From Clostridia bacterium (GTDB lineage Bacteria; Bacillota_A; Clostridia; Christensenellales; Borkfalkiaceae): 16,470 bases of DNA. Where the stretch lies: the NCBI GenBank assembly GCA_017457015.1, contig JAFTIG010000038.1:1-16470 (forward strand). Reading direction: 5' to 3'. This document shows positions 7,125-14,287 of this stretch, one piece after another. The position numbers and the translations under genes are program-made. The notes beneath the pieces are model-generated. The model ran no database searches. It was not told the DNA's origin and saw nothing but the letters and a program-made list of their open reading frames with translations. Position 1 is the stretch's first letter. The number at the start of each line of letters is the position of its first letter.

Positions 7125-7137
7125 TATTATTAAATTA

Positions 7138-7152
7138 ATAAGTTTTACTTAT
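7138..7152. promoter_or_regulatory. Candidate LysR-family binding site (T-N11-A palindrome)
   Basis: ATAAGTTTTACTTAT has six-base perfect arms around a TTT centre and contains T-N11-A (T7139, A7151). It is centred at 7145, about 65 bases upstream of the predicted start of the divergent operon, the classical LysR-family recognition position. It is also just downstream of the LysR gene's own start, fitting autorepression. A further pair, CCAAAAGTAAAA (7105-7116) against TTTTAC (7143-7148) and TTTTGG (7155-7160), adds dyad symmetry. Confidence 0.55.
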
Positions 7153-7166
7153 CGTTTTGGTGTATT

Positions 7167-8024
7167 ATGGAAACTTTTAAATTGAGATATTTTTATACTG
7201 TTGCAAAATTACAACACGTAACCAAGGCGGCAGAAGAGCTCTGTATAGCTCAACCAGCCCTTACGCAAGCTATAAAAGCGTTGGAGAAGGAATTAGGAGT
7301 ATCGCTGTTTGTAAAGAAAGGTCGAAACATAGTTTTAACGGAATTTGGAGAGTATTTAAAAAACAGGTTAGATAATCTTTTACCTGAGTTTGATAAATTG
7401 CCGACAGAAATAGAGCAGATGAAAAATCGCGTTACGAATACTATTAAATTAAATATACTAGCGGCATCTACCTTCGTTATAAATGCTATTATGATGTATA
7501 GAAAAAATCATCCGAACGTGGTTTTTGATTTTGAGCAAAATGAACAAAAGTATAGTTCGGATATAGTGGTTACTACAAACGGAATTGATGGTAGAACTAA
7601 AAAAAATTACGTCAAACGTTGCGTTAAGCCAGAAAAGATTTATCTTGCAGTTCCTAAAAATTCTATATACGCAGATTACGTTACTATAGATTTAAAAGTT
7701 GTTAAAGACGAAAGTTTTGTTATGTTTTCTAACTCAAGGTTATTTGGGGTTATATGTAATAAATTTTGCTCTATTGCTGGTTTTACTCCAAAAATACTCT
7801 TTGAGTCCGACTCTCCCGTCGCTGTACAAAATATCATAAGTACAGGGACTGGCGTTGCTTTTTGGCCAGAATATAGTTGGGGAAGAATAAAGAATAAAAA
7901 CGTAGTTCTTTTGCCAATTTCTGATCCGATTTGCCAAAGAGAACTTATTATAGAATTATATTCACGTACACCCAAATCGGAATATGCGGAAGATTTTTAT
8001 GAATATCTGCTTAAACAAGTATAA
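7167..8024 (+). CDS. LysR-type transcriptional regulator
   Basis: This is a 285-residue protein with an N-terminal winged helix-turn-helix (about residues 3-60). The recognition region is HVTKAAEELCIAQPALTQAI, followed by ALEKELGVSLFVKKGR, both hallmarks of the LysR family. The rest (about 90-285) is the periplasmic-binding-like effector domain; its ligand cannot be inferred. The ATG at 7167 has only a weak GGTG ribosome site, but it begins METFKLRYFYTVAK, a standard family start. It is divergent from the PQ-loop/SGNH operon with a 107-base shared control region, so that operon is the likely target. It probably regulates its own promoter too. Expression may be low because of the weak ribosome site. 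Confidence 0.92.
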   Translation: METFKLRYFYTVAKLQHVTKAAEELCIAQPALTQAIKALEKELGVSLFVKKGRNIVLTEFGEYLKNRLDNLLPEFDKLPTEIEQMKNRVTNTIKLNILAASTFVINAIMMYRKNHPNVVFDFEQNEQKYSSDIVVTTNGIDGRTKKNYVKRCVKPEKIYLAVPKNSIYADYVTIDLKVVKDESFVMFSNSRLFGVICNKFCSIAGFTPKILFESDSPVAVQNIISTGTGVAFWPEYSWGRIKNKNVVLLPISDPICQRELIIELYSRTPKSEYAEDFYEYLLKQV

Positions 8025-8046
8025 TATAAGAAAAGAAGTATAAAAA

Positions 8047-8070
8047 ATCCCCACTCTTATGAGTGGGGAT
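8047..8070. terminator. Bidirectional terminator between the LysR gene and the 12-helix membrane protein gene
   Basis: Ten-base arms ATCCCCACTC and GAGTGGGGAT flank a TTAT loop between convergent genes ending at 8024 and 8086. On the minus strand the stem is followed by a run of T (TTTTTTAT). On the plus strand it is followed by AAATTTTATT, which is weaker but usable. Confidence 0.85.
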
Positions 8071-8085
8071 AAATTTTATTTGTAA

Positions 8086-9339
8086 TTATTTCTTGTTAAC
8101 TACTTTAGATCTTATAAAGGTAAGAACTACCGTATATAAGCAGAATGCAGAATTTAGATAGAGCATCCAAGGCGACGGGTGAGCAATTAAAATAACGAAT
8201 CCAAAAATTACGAAGCAGAAACAAATAAGCAAGAAAAAGTCGCCGATACCAACCGTCTTTTTAACGACTGATAAAAGTGCGGTGAGAGCAAAGAATGCAA
8301 GCGGAACGAGCGAAGCGACAAGCGTTACTGCGTAAGGGATTGCTCTAGTTGCAATACTGATAGCGCCGTCAACGTCAAAGAAATACGTTTGTATTGCACG
8401 GGTACGGAGCATGATTAATCCTGCGAGTGCGGTAATCGACGCGATTGCCATAGCGAGAAGAATATCGTATTTAGCGAAGAGCGTTTTAAAGTAGTTACCG
8501 TCAGTCTTATACTCAACGGGGAGCGCGCCGGGTTTATAACGCAAGTAACGGATAAAGGTAAGTGCGAGATAAATCATAAGCGCAACTGCCCAAAGAATTG
8601 CTCTGAGTGGTGAGTAAGACGTTACGAAGATTTGAACGAACAATACGGGGAAGGAAACTACGCCCGAAAGTAAGAAAGCGTCTAAAACGTTCACCGTTCT
8701 AGAGAATGCAGCATTAACCGCATAGATAAAGAAGGGTATAAGGCAAATGATTGCAATCGCGTAAAATTCAGAGTACTTTAATTGAACGCCGATAGACTTA
8801 TTGAAAAGTATATAAGCACCGCAAATTGAAACTGCCGCCGCAAGAATAATCGCAACGAAAGAATATTTGTTTATGAGTTCTGAATAATAACTTTTGATAG
8901 CGTTATTAGAGCCTTTAAGTTTGCCTTCACCGTTTGCTTTTTCGTAACCTACAATACGGAGAGTGAGTAAAACTGCACCGAGAACTAAAACGATAACCGC
9001 AAAGAGAACGCGGCGAATATTAAATTCTTTAAGTTCAATTGCAACGAAAAGTAAATAAGCGATACCGAAAGCAACTATCGCAAGATAGATAGCGTCTGCA
9101 ATAGACGGGTTTTTAAGTCTTAAACCGATAATTAAAAATGCGAGAGTTGCGAGACCTACGATAGCAAGAACAACGGTCACGAAAGACATGATGTGGCCCG
9201 TTGCCGCAACCGTGCCGTAAAGCCCAAATTCATAACTTGCAACGATACCCGTGATTGCAAGCATTGCAAAAAGCAACGCTGCGATAACGTAACCTTTTTT
9301 TGCTACGTCCTTAAAATAATTTTTCTTTTCAGTGTTCAT
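8086..9339 (-). CDS. Twelve-helix membrane protein of unknown function with three four-helix repeats
   Basis: I do not recognise a named family for this 417-residue integral membrane protein. About twelve hydrophobic helices are visible. They fall into three units of four, near residues 16-135, 158-270 and 290-417. Each unit begins with a Lys/Tyr-flanked helix (KKGYVIAALL, NKYSFVAIIL, AKYDILLAMA). Each has an Asp at the start of its third helix (SIAD82, NVLD220, GIGD367) and ends its fourth with a Leu-Thr/Arg pattern (LLTLR128, ALTFIR264, VLTFIR410). No signal peptide, catalytic motif or nucleotide site is seen. AAGGAG lies ahead of the ATG. It is a single-gene transcript with its own promoter and terminator. 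A transporter or scaffold role would be a guess. Confidence 0.8.
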   Translation of the reverse strand: MNTEKKNYFKDVAKKGYVIAALLFAMLAITGIVASYEFGLYGTVAATGHIMSFVTVVLAIVGLATLAFLIIGLRLKNPSIADAIYLAIVAFGIAYLLFVAIELKEFNIRRVLFAVIVLVLGAVLLTLRIVGYEKANGEGKLKGSNNAIKSYYSELINKYSFVAIILAAAVSICGAYILFNKSIGVQLKYSEFYAIAIICLIPFFIYAVNAAFSRTVNVLDAFLLSGVVSFPVLFVQIFVTSYSPLRAILWAVALMIYLALTFIRYLRYKPGALPVEYKTDGNYFKTLFAKYDILLAMAIASITALAGLIMLRTRAIQTYFFDVDGAISIATRAIPYAVTLVASLVPLAFFALTALLSVVKKTVGIGDFFLLICFCFVIFGFVILIAHPSPWMLYLNSAFCLYTVVLTFIRSKVVNKK

Positions 9340-9383
9340 AGAAAAAACTCCTTCTTAGTGCGTAGTATATATTTATATACATA

Positions 9384-9412
9384 ATTATATAACATAAAAG
9401 AACGATTGACAA
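9384..9412 (-). promoter_or_regulatory. Promoter of the 12-helix membrane protein gene
   Basis: On the minus strand TTGTCA (9407-9412) and a perfect TATAAT (9384-9389) have 17-base spacing. The start should be near 9377, giving a leader of roughly 38 bases that carries AGAAGGAG. Confidence 0.7.
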
Positions 9413-9514
9413 GTATTTTTTTAATTTTTTTTTGTGAAAGTTGAAAATTTTGCTCTTTGTTTTCGTTTATATATTGTAACGACGTCAAAAGTTTTTGTCT
9501 TTTATGAAAAAATT

Positions 9515-9543
9515 TTTGCATTTTATATAATAATCGGTAAAAT
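9515..9543 (+). promoter_or_regulatory. Likely promoter of the methyltransferase-galT-esterase-galE operon
   Basis: TTTGCA (9515-9520) and TAAAAT (9538-9543) with 17-base spacing predict a start near 9550, about 30 bases before the ATG at 9582. A second pair, TTGCAT (9546-9551) and TAAAAT (9569-9574), would start transcription almost at the ATG and give a leaderless message. TATAAT at 9526-9531 has no matching -35. The choice among these is uncertain. Confidence 0.4.
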
Positions 9544-9581
9544 ACTTGCATTATTTTTTACTATTGTTTAAAATAAAAAAG

Positions 9582-10736
9582 ATGAAAAAATATAATGATT
9601 TCAGTAACGAATTCAATATAACCGTAACCTGTGCGTCGGGTGTGGAGAAAGTAGTTAAAAGCGAACTTAAACGCTTGGGGATAGAAGACGTGCCCGCTCT
9701 TAACGGCGCGCTTACCTTTAAGGGCGATCCTTTAAACGTTGCAAGGTGCAATCTCTTTTTACGTTCGGCAGATAGAGTATATATTAAGATAGGTGAATTT
9801 CCAGCGGAGAGTTTCGACGACCTTTTCGACGGGGTTAAGAGCTTTCGGTGGGAAGATTTTATTCCTGAAACCGGTAAAATTACGGTTGACGGAAAGTGTG
9901 TTAAAAGTAAACTTTTTGCAGTTTCCGCGTGTCAAAGTATCGTCAAAAAGGCGATTGCGGACAGGCTTATAGGAGTATATAAAACCCGTTTATACGAAGA
10001 CGGTGCGGAGTATGCGGTAGAGTTTTCAGTTTTTAAAGACGTGGTGACGCTTTATCTTAACACTAGTGGAGCAGGACTGCATAAACGCGGTTACCGTGAC
10101 ATGGTGGGGATTGCGCCCATTAAAGAAACGCTTGCGTCGGCACTCGTGCTGCTGAGTGATTTTTATAAAGATAATCCGTTTGCCGATCCGTTTTGCGGTT
10201 CGGGTACGATTGCAATTGAAGCAGCGCGTATCGCAATGAATATAGCAGGCGGTATGGGCAGGCGGTTTGCGTTTAATTACTGGGATAATTTTGATAAAAA
10301 ATATTTTGATTTGGCGTTTACCGAAGCAAAAGACAAAGAGATAAGAAACGTTAAACTGGATTTTTTTGCATCGGATATAGATACTAAAGCGGTAAAGCTT
10401 GCTAAACGCCACGCGGAGAGAGCAGGCGTTATAGATAAAATAAAATTCAGCGTTTTAGACGTAAAGAATTTTAAGAGTAATTTAAGTGGCGGAACTATCG
10501 TTACTAATCCGCCTTACGGCGAGCGCGTTTACGATAAAGAAGAAGCGAGAGAGTGCTATAAATCTTTCGGAAAGGCGTTTAAGGCGCTCGATAACTGGTC
10601 GGCGTTCGTGATAACGAGTGCAAAGGACTTTGAAAAATCTTTCGGTAAAAAGTCGGATAGAGATAGAAAGTTATATAACTCCAACAGGGAGTGTAAATAT
10701 TACTATTATTATAAAGAAAGGAGACGTTATGATTGA
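9582..10736 (+). CDS. THUMP-domain class I SAM-dependent rRNA (guanine-N2) methyltransferase, RlmL-N/YpsC type
   Basis: This is a 384-residue protein, about the length of Bacillus YpsC. The N-terminal region (ITVTCASGVEKVVKSELKRL) and the THUMP domain up to about residue 160 bind RNA. The methyltransferase core has the SAM-binding motif DPFCGSGT (202-209), an acidic strand end ASDID, and the catalytic NPPYGE (309-314) typical of N2-guanine methyltransferases. It presumably modifies 23S rRNA; the exact base is not deducible. An upstream in-frame TTG at 9546 adds twelve hydrophobic residues absent from the family, so the ATG is preferred, although neither start has a good ribosome site. The 3' end overlaps galT by eight bases, placing a housekeeping RNA enzyme at the head of a sugar operon. 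Confidence 0.88.
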   Translation: MKKYNDFSNEFNITVTCASGVEKVVKSELKRLGIEDVPALNGALTFKGDPLNVARCNLFLRSADRVYIKIGEFPAESFDDLFDGVKSFRWEDFIPETGKITVDGKCVKSKLFAVSACQSIVKKAIADRLIGVYKTRLYEDGAEYAVEFSVFKDVVTLYLNTSGAGLHKRGYRDMVGIAPIKETLASALVLLSDFYKDNPFADPFCGSGTIAIEAARIAMNIAGGMGRRFAFNYWDNFDKKYFDLAFTEAKDKEIRNVKLDFFASDIDTKAVKLAKRHAERAGVIDKIKFSVLDVKNFKSNLSGGTIVTNPPYGERVYDKEEARECYKSFGKAFKALDNWSAFVITSAKDFEKSFGKKSDRDRKLYNSNRECKYYYYYKERRRYD

Positions 10737-12270
10737 CGGAAAAATTCTCATTGAAAAACTTTTAAGATATGCACACAAATTTTTAGACTTAAGTCCAAGA
10801 GACGATATTTATATGCGCAATCTTTTGCTCAGAGAGTTTAAACTTGACGAGCCTATAAAAGAAACGCCCGATTTAAGTTATATTGACGCTTTGGACGTTC
10901 CCGATATTATCGTGGAAGAATTAGAGCAGTTTGCGATGGAAAACGGCTTGACTACCGAAGCGGAAAAAAATCTTTACTCGACTTTTATAATGGGTATTTT
11001 ATCCCCGTTACCGTCGGCGGTAAACAATACCTTCCGCGGTATAAAAGCAGTTTCGGGTATTGAAGACGCTTGTAAGTATTTTTACGACCTTTCGGTCAAA
11101 AATAATTACGTTCAAAAAACGGCTATCGGTAAAAACTTAAAGTGGACGTATCCCGACGGCGACAAGTATTTGGAGATTACCATAAATTTAAGCAAACCCG
11201 AAAAGTCTAATAAAGACATTGCAAAACTTCTCGTAAAAGATCCGAATAAAAAGAGCAAGTACCCCGAGTGTTTACTCTGTAAGGAAAACGAAGGTTTTAT
11301 GGGTACGCTCACTCACCCCGCAAGAGAGAATATAAGAACGATTTCACTTAAAATGGGTGGAGAAGACTGGTTCGTTCAGTATTCACCTTACGCGTACTAT
11401 AACGAACACATGATAGCAATTTCTACAAATCACGTTCCTATGCATATAGGTGCGGATACGATTGAAAAACTTCTCGATTTCGTAGACTTTTTCCCCAACT
11501 ATATGATAGGCTCTAACGCGTCGCTACCCCTTATCGGCGGTTCGATTTTAAATCACGAACATTTTCAGGGCGGCGGACATTTAATGCCTATGCATAAAGC
11601 GCCCGTTAAAACCTATTATAAATCGGAAAAATATTCAAAAGTTACGGTCGGCGTGGTCGACTGGTACAACAGCGTAATACGTTTAAGTTCAAAAGACAGA
11701 AACGCTATCAAAGCGTTTGCGACAGATATCGTTAAAGCGTGGGAAGATTTTACTTTAGAAGAGTGCGGTATTTATTCGCATAGCGGAGAAGTTCGTCACA
11801 ATTCGCTTGCACCCGTGTGCAGAAAGGACGGCGACCAATATATCTTTGATATGATTTTAAGGAACAACAGAACGAGTGAAGAATACCCCGAAGGTATTTT
11901 CCACGCTCACCCTGAATATCACAATATCAAGCGTGAAGGTATAGGCTTAATAGAAGCGATGGGATTATTTATTTTACCCGGTAGACTTAAAAGACAACTT
12001 AACGCCATTGCGGAGATACTTTGTAAAAAAGTTGCTTACGATAAAAACGCTATTGCAAGTGAAGAGCACGACCTTTACGCGCATAGAGATATGATTGCAA
12101 AACTTATTTCCAACGGTTACGCAAGCGATATTGAAACTGCACAAAAGCGAGTTACCGATTATGTAAACGACGTGTGCAAGAATATCCTTTTCAATACCGC
12201 AGTGTTCAAGAACGATAAAATAGGACAAGACGGATTTGTTAAATTTTTATCCGCTTGCAGTATTAAATAG
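10729..12270 (+). CDS. galT: UDP-glucose--hexose-1-phosphate uridylyltransferase, class II GalT
   Basis: GalT exchanges UMP between UDP-glucose and galactose-1-phosphate, giving UDP-galactose and glucose-1-phosphate in the cytoplasmic Leloir pathway. From the ATG at 10729 the protein has 513 residues, the usual size of the Gram-positive class II enzyme and much longer than the E. coli type. A strong AAAGGAG precedes this ATG; a longer frame reading back into the methyltransferase gene is not used. The active-site region reads LNHEHFQGGGH, with H276-x-H278-x-Q280 containing the nucleotidylated histidine. Upstream, C181-x2-C184 (CLLC) is a conserved pair. It is followed after eleven bases by the esterase gene and then galE. 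No galactokinase gene is in the window, so Gal-1-P must come from elsewhere, for example a distant galK or a phosphorylase. Confidence 0.93.
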   Translation: MIDGKILIEKLLRYAHKFLDLSPRDDIYMRNLLLREFKLDEPIKETPDLSYIDALDVPDIIVEELEQFAMENGLTTEAEKNLYSTFIMGILSPLPSAVNNTFRGIKAVSGIEDACKYFYDLSVKNNYVQKTAIGKNLKWTYPDGDKYLEITINLSKPEKSNKDIAKLLVKDPNKKSKYPECLLCKENEGFMGTLTHPARENIRTISLKMGGEDWFVQYSPYAYYNEHMIAISTNHVPMHIGADTIEKLLDFVDFFPNYMIGSNASLPLIGGSILNHEHFQGGGHLMPMHKAPVKTYYKSEKYSKVTVGVVDWYNSVIRLSSKDRNAIKAFATDIVKAWEDFTLEECGIYSHSGEVRHNSLAPVCRKDGDQYIFDMILRNNRTSEEYPEGIFHAHPEYHNIKREGIGLIEAMGLFILPGRLKRQLNAIAEILCKKVAYDKNAIASEEHDLYAHRDMIAKLISNGYASDIETAQKRVTDYVNDVCKNILFNTAVFKNDKIGQDGFVKFLSACSIK

Positions 12271-12281
12271 GTGGGTGTAAT

Positions 12282-13127
12282 ATGATTAAAGATCTATTAA
12301 ATGGAAAATTTGATATTATAATTATCGCAGGACAGTCTAACGCTGAATCTAGTGGTGAAGGTCCGTCTTATAACAGTGATTGGGTGGAAGACGACGATAT
12401 TTTAATGCTTAAAGGCGACTTTGACGCAAAAGTGGCAAAAAAGGCGTATGGCAACGAGTATCTTGATATTGAAGTTTCGGACAAGTATTATATAGAACGA
12501 GCAAAAGAAAGAATTATTAACGGTAAAGTATGCGCTATTTTCGGCAATTATTTTGCTAAAATGTATAAGGAAAATCGTCTTGAAAAGGATAGGAAGATTT
12601 TACTTATTCAAACTGCTATCGGCGGAACGGGCTTTGCAAAATGGCACTGGGGATTAAAAGACGCGCTCTATAACAGAATGCTTAAAATGACCGAACAGGC
12701 GCTCGCTCTTAACCCTGAAAACAGAGTTGTTGCACTCCTTTGGCATCAAGGCGAGCACGATTCGTTTGAACCGCCGGAAATGGAAGATAACGTTAGAAAG
12801 CAAACTTATAAGAAAAACCTTTCGGCACTCATAGACGGTGTGAGAGAAAAATTTGGTAATAAATTGCCGTTTATTTGCGCAGGATTTACCAAATACTGGG
12901 TTAACGAGTATCCCAACCAGTGTGCAGCGGTGCTCGGCGCAACCAAAGAAGTTTGCGAGAGTATAAACGACGCGCGTTTTATAGAAAAGACGGACGATTT
13001 AGAAGTTAACGACGAGGCGGTCGGAAACGGGGACACCGTACATTTTTCACGCCGTGCACTCTATATTTTAGCAGAGCGTTATTATAATGCGTATAAAGAA
13101 ATAGTTGAAAATAAAGGAAGGAAATAA
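12282..13127 (+). CDS. Cytoplasmic sialate O-acetylesterase-domain (SASA, SGNH-fold) hydrolase
   Basis: This is a 281-residue protein with no signal peptide, so it is probably cytoplasmic. SGNH-fold motifs in order are IIIIAGQSNA (nucleophile S19, block I), QTAIGGTGFAKW (110-121), LLWHQGEHD (W154-H-Q156-G-E158, the SASA-family signature), and GDTVHFS with D251 and H254 completing a Ser-Asp-His triad. Families with this set remove O-acetyl groups from sialic acids or acetylated sugars and oligosaccharides. The substrate is not specified by sequence. It sits between galT and galE, eleven bases after the former and two before the latter, so an acetylated galactose-containing or related sugar is a reasonable inference. 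GGTGGGTG upstream serves as the ribosome site. Confidence 0.87.
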   Translation: MIKDLLNGKFDIIIIAGQSNAESSGEGPSYNSDWVEDDDILMLKGDFDAKVAKKAYGNEYLDIEVSDKYYIERAKERIINGKVCAIFGNYFAKMYKENRLEKDRKILLIQTAIGGTGFAKWHWGLKDALYNRMLKMTEQALALNPENRVVALLWHQGEHDSFEPPEMEDNVRKQTYKKNLSALIDGVREKFGNKLPFICAGFTKYWVNEYPNQCAAVLGATKEVCESINDARFIEKTDDLEVNDEAVGNGDTVHFSRRALYILAERYYNAYKEIVENKGRK

Positions 13128-13129
13128 AT

Positions 13130-14143
13130 ATGAACGTTTTAGTTACAGGTGGAGCAGGTTACATAGGCTCGCATACTACGGTTGAATTGCTTAACGCAGG
13201 GCATAGCGTAGTGTGTATAGACAATTTTATGAACAGTAAATACGAAGCAGTTCGCCGTGTAGAAAAAATTACCGGCAAAAAGGTTAAGTTTTACGAAGGC
13301 GATATTCGCGATAGGGCGATACTTGATAAGATTTTTACCGAAAACAAGATAGATTCTGTCATTAACTTTGCAGGGCTTAAAGCAGTAGGTGAATCTTGTG
13401 CAAAGCCGTTAGAGTATTACGAAAATAATATAGAAGGGCTTTTGGTTTTAGCGTTTGCAATGCGTGATCATAACGTTAAAAACTTGGTATTTTCGTCGTC
13501 GGCAACCGTTTACGGCAAACCCAAGAGCGTGCCTATTAAAGAAGATTTTCCGCTCTCAACGTCAAATCCGTACGGCAGCACCAAATTATTTATAGAATAT
13601 ATACTTAAAGATTTGTACGCGGCAGATCCAACTTTTAATATCGCGATACTCCGTTATTTTAATCCCGTAGGCGCTCACGAATCGGGCATGATAGGTGAAG
13701 ATCCTAAAGGTATTCCCAACAATCTATGTCCTTATATCACTCAAGTTGCAGTCGGAAAGAGAGAGTATCTCGGCGTTTTCGGCAACGATTACAACACGCA
13801 CGACGGTACGGGAGTAAGGGACTTTATCCACGTCGTCGACCTTGCCAAAGGTCACGTCTTAGCAGTAAATAAACTTGCGGAAAATCCAGGGCTTGTTATC
13901 GTCAATCTCGGTACGGGTAAAGGATATAGCGTTCTCGACATGGTCAAGGCGTTTGAAAAGGTTACGGGGAAACCTATTCCGTACAAGATTATGCCACGTC
14001 GCCCAGGTGATATTGACGAGTGTTATGCAGATCCGTCGCTTGCTAAAGAAATTCTTGGGTTTAAGGCGGAGAAAACGCTTGACGATATGTGCCGTGACGC
14101 TATGAACTGGCAGACCAAAAATCCCGACGGTTACGGCGAATAA
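13130..14143 (+). CDS. galE: UDP-glucose 4-epimerase GalE
   Basis: GalE interconverts UDP-galactose and UDP-glucose with bound NAD, closing the Leloir cycle and supplying UDP-galactose for surface polysaccharides. The protein has 337 residues, matching the family. The short-chain dehydrogenase fold shows VTGGAGYIGSH (5-15) for NAD, D31 at the second strand end, GDIRD (58-62), NFAGLKAVGES (79-89), the catalytic S124 in FSSSATVYG, and Y148-x3-K152. RYFNPVGAH and the C-terminal RRPGDIDECYADP are further epimerase markers. GGAAGG lies within the last codons of the esterase gene and the start follows two bases after its stop, so translation is coupled. It is the last gene of the operon. Confidence 0.96.
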   Translation: MNVLVTGGAGYIGSHTTVELLNAGHSVVCIDNFMNSKYEAVRRVEKITGKKVKFYEGDIRDRAILDKIFTENKIDSVINFAGLKAVGESCAKPLEYYENNIEGLLVLAFAMRDHNVKNLVFSSSATVYGKPKSVPIKEDFPLSTSNPYGSTKLFIEYILKDLYAADPTFNIAILRYFNPVGAHESGMIGEDPKGIPNNLCPYITQVAVGKREYLGVFGNDYNTHDGTGVRDFIHVVDLAKGHVLAVNKLAENPGLVIVNLGTGKGYSVLDMVKAFEKVTGKPIPYKIMPRRPGDIDECYADPSLAKEILGFKAEKTLDDMCRDAMNWQTKNPDGYGE

Positions 14144-14156
14144 AATCTTAACCATT

Positions 14157-14199
14157 AAAAATGGCAAAATTTGCAAAAAATGCAGATTTTGCTATTTTT
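14157..14199 (+). terminator. Terminator after galE
   Basis: Fourteen-base arms AAAAATGGCAAAAT and ATTTTGCTATTTTT pair with one G-U. The loop contains a smaller TGCA/TGCA stem. The right arm ends in a T run. It lies fourteen bases after the galE stop. Confidence 0.8.
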
Positions 14200-14214
14200 T
14201 ATATGTGTAAATAA

Positions 14215-14243
14215 TTGCAAATTCTTCAAAAAGGGTGTAAAAT
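14215..14243 (+). promoter_or_regulatory. Promoter of nadE
   Basis: TTGCAA (14215-14220) and TAAAAT (14238-14243) are 17 bases apart, predicting a start near 14250 and a leader of about 38 bases with AAAGGAG six bases before the ATG. A perfect 14-base palindrome, AAAAATCGATTTTT (14253-14266), lies at the predicted start and may be an operator or chance AT-rich symmetry. Confidence 0.55.
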
Positions 14244-14287
14244 AGAATTATTAAAAATCGATTTTTTTAGGAAAAAAGGAGTTTTTT

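Noticed and set aside
9336..9551. A 71-codon minus-strand frame upstream of the 12-helix protein gene
   Set aside because: It covers the well-formed promoter TTGTCA-17-TATAAT and the AT-rich spacer. Its composition is low-complexity Lys/Phe/Tyr and no ribosome site is seen.
10026..10412. A 128-codon minus-strand frame inside the methyltransferase gene
   Set aside because: It is antisense to the conserved THUMP-methyltransferase coding region and has no recognisable features or promoter.
10618..12270. A 37-residue N-terminal extension of GalT
   Set aside because: The extension overlaps the methyltransferase gene in another frame. The ATG at 10729 has a strong AAAGGAG and gives the family-typical 513 residues.
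14253..14266. Palindrome AAAAATCGATTTTT near the nadE start site as a defined operator
   Set aside because: The symmetry is mostly A-run against T-run and no known regulator motif for NAD synthesis is matched, so it is noted within the promoter entry only.
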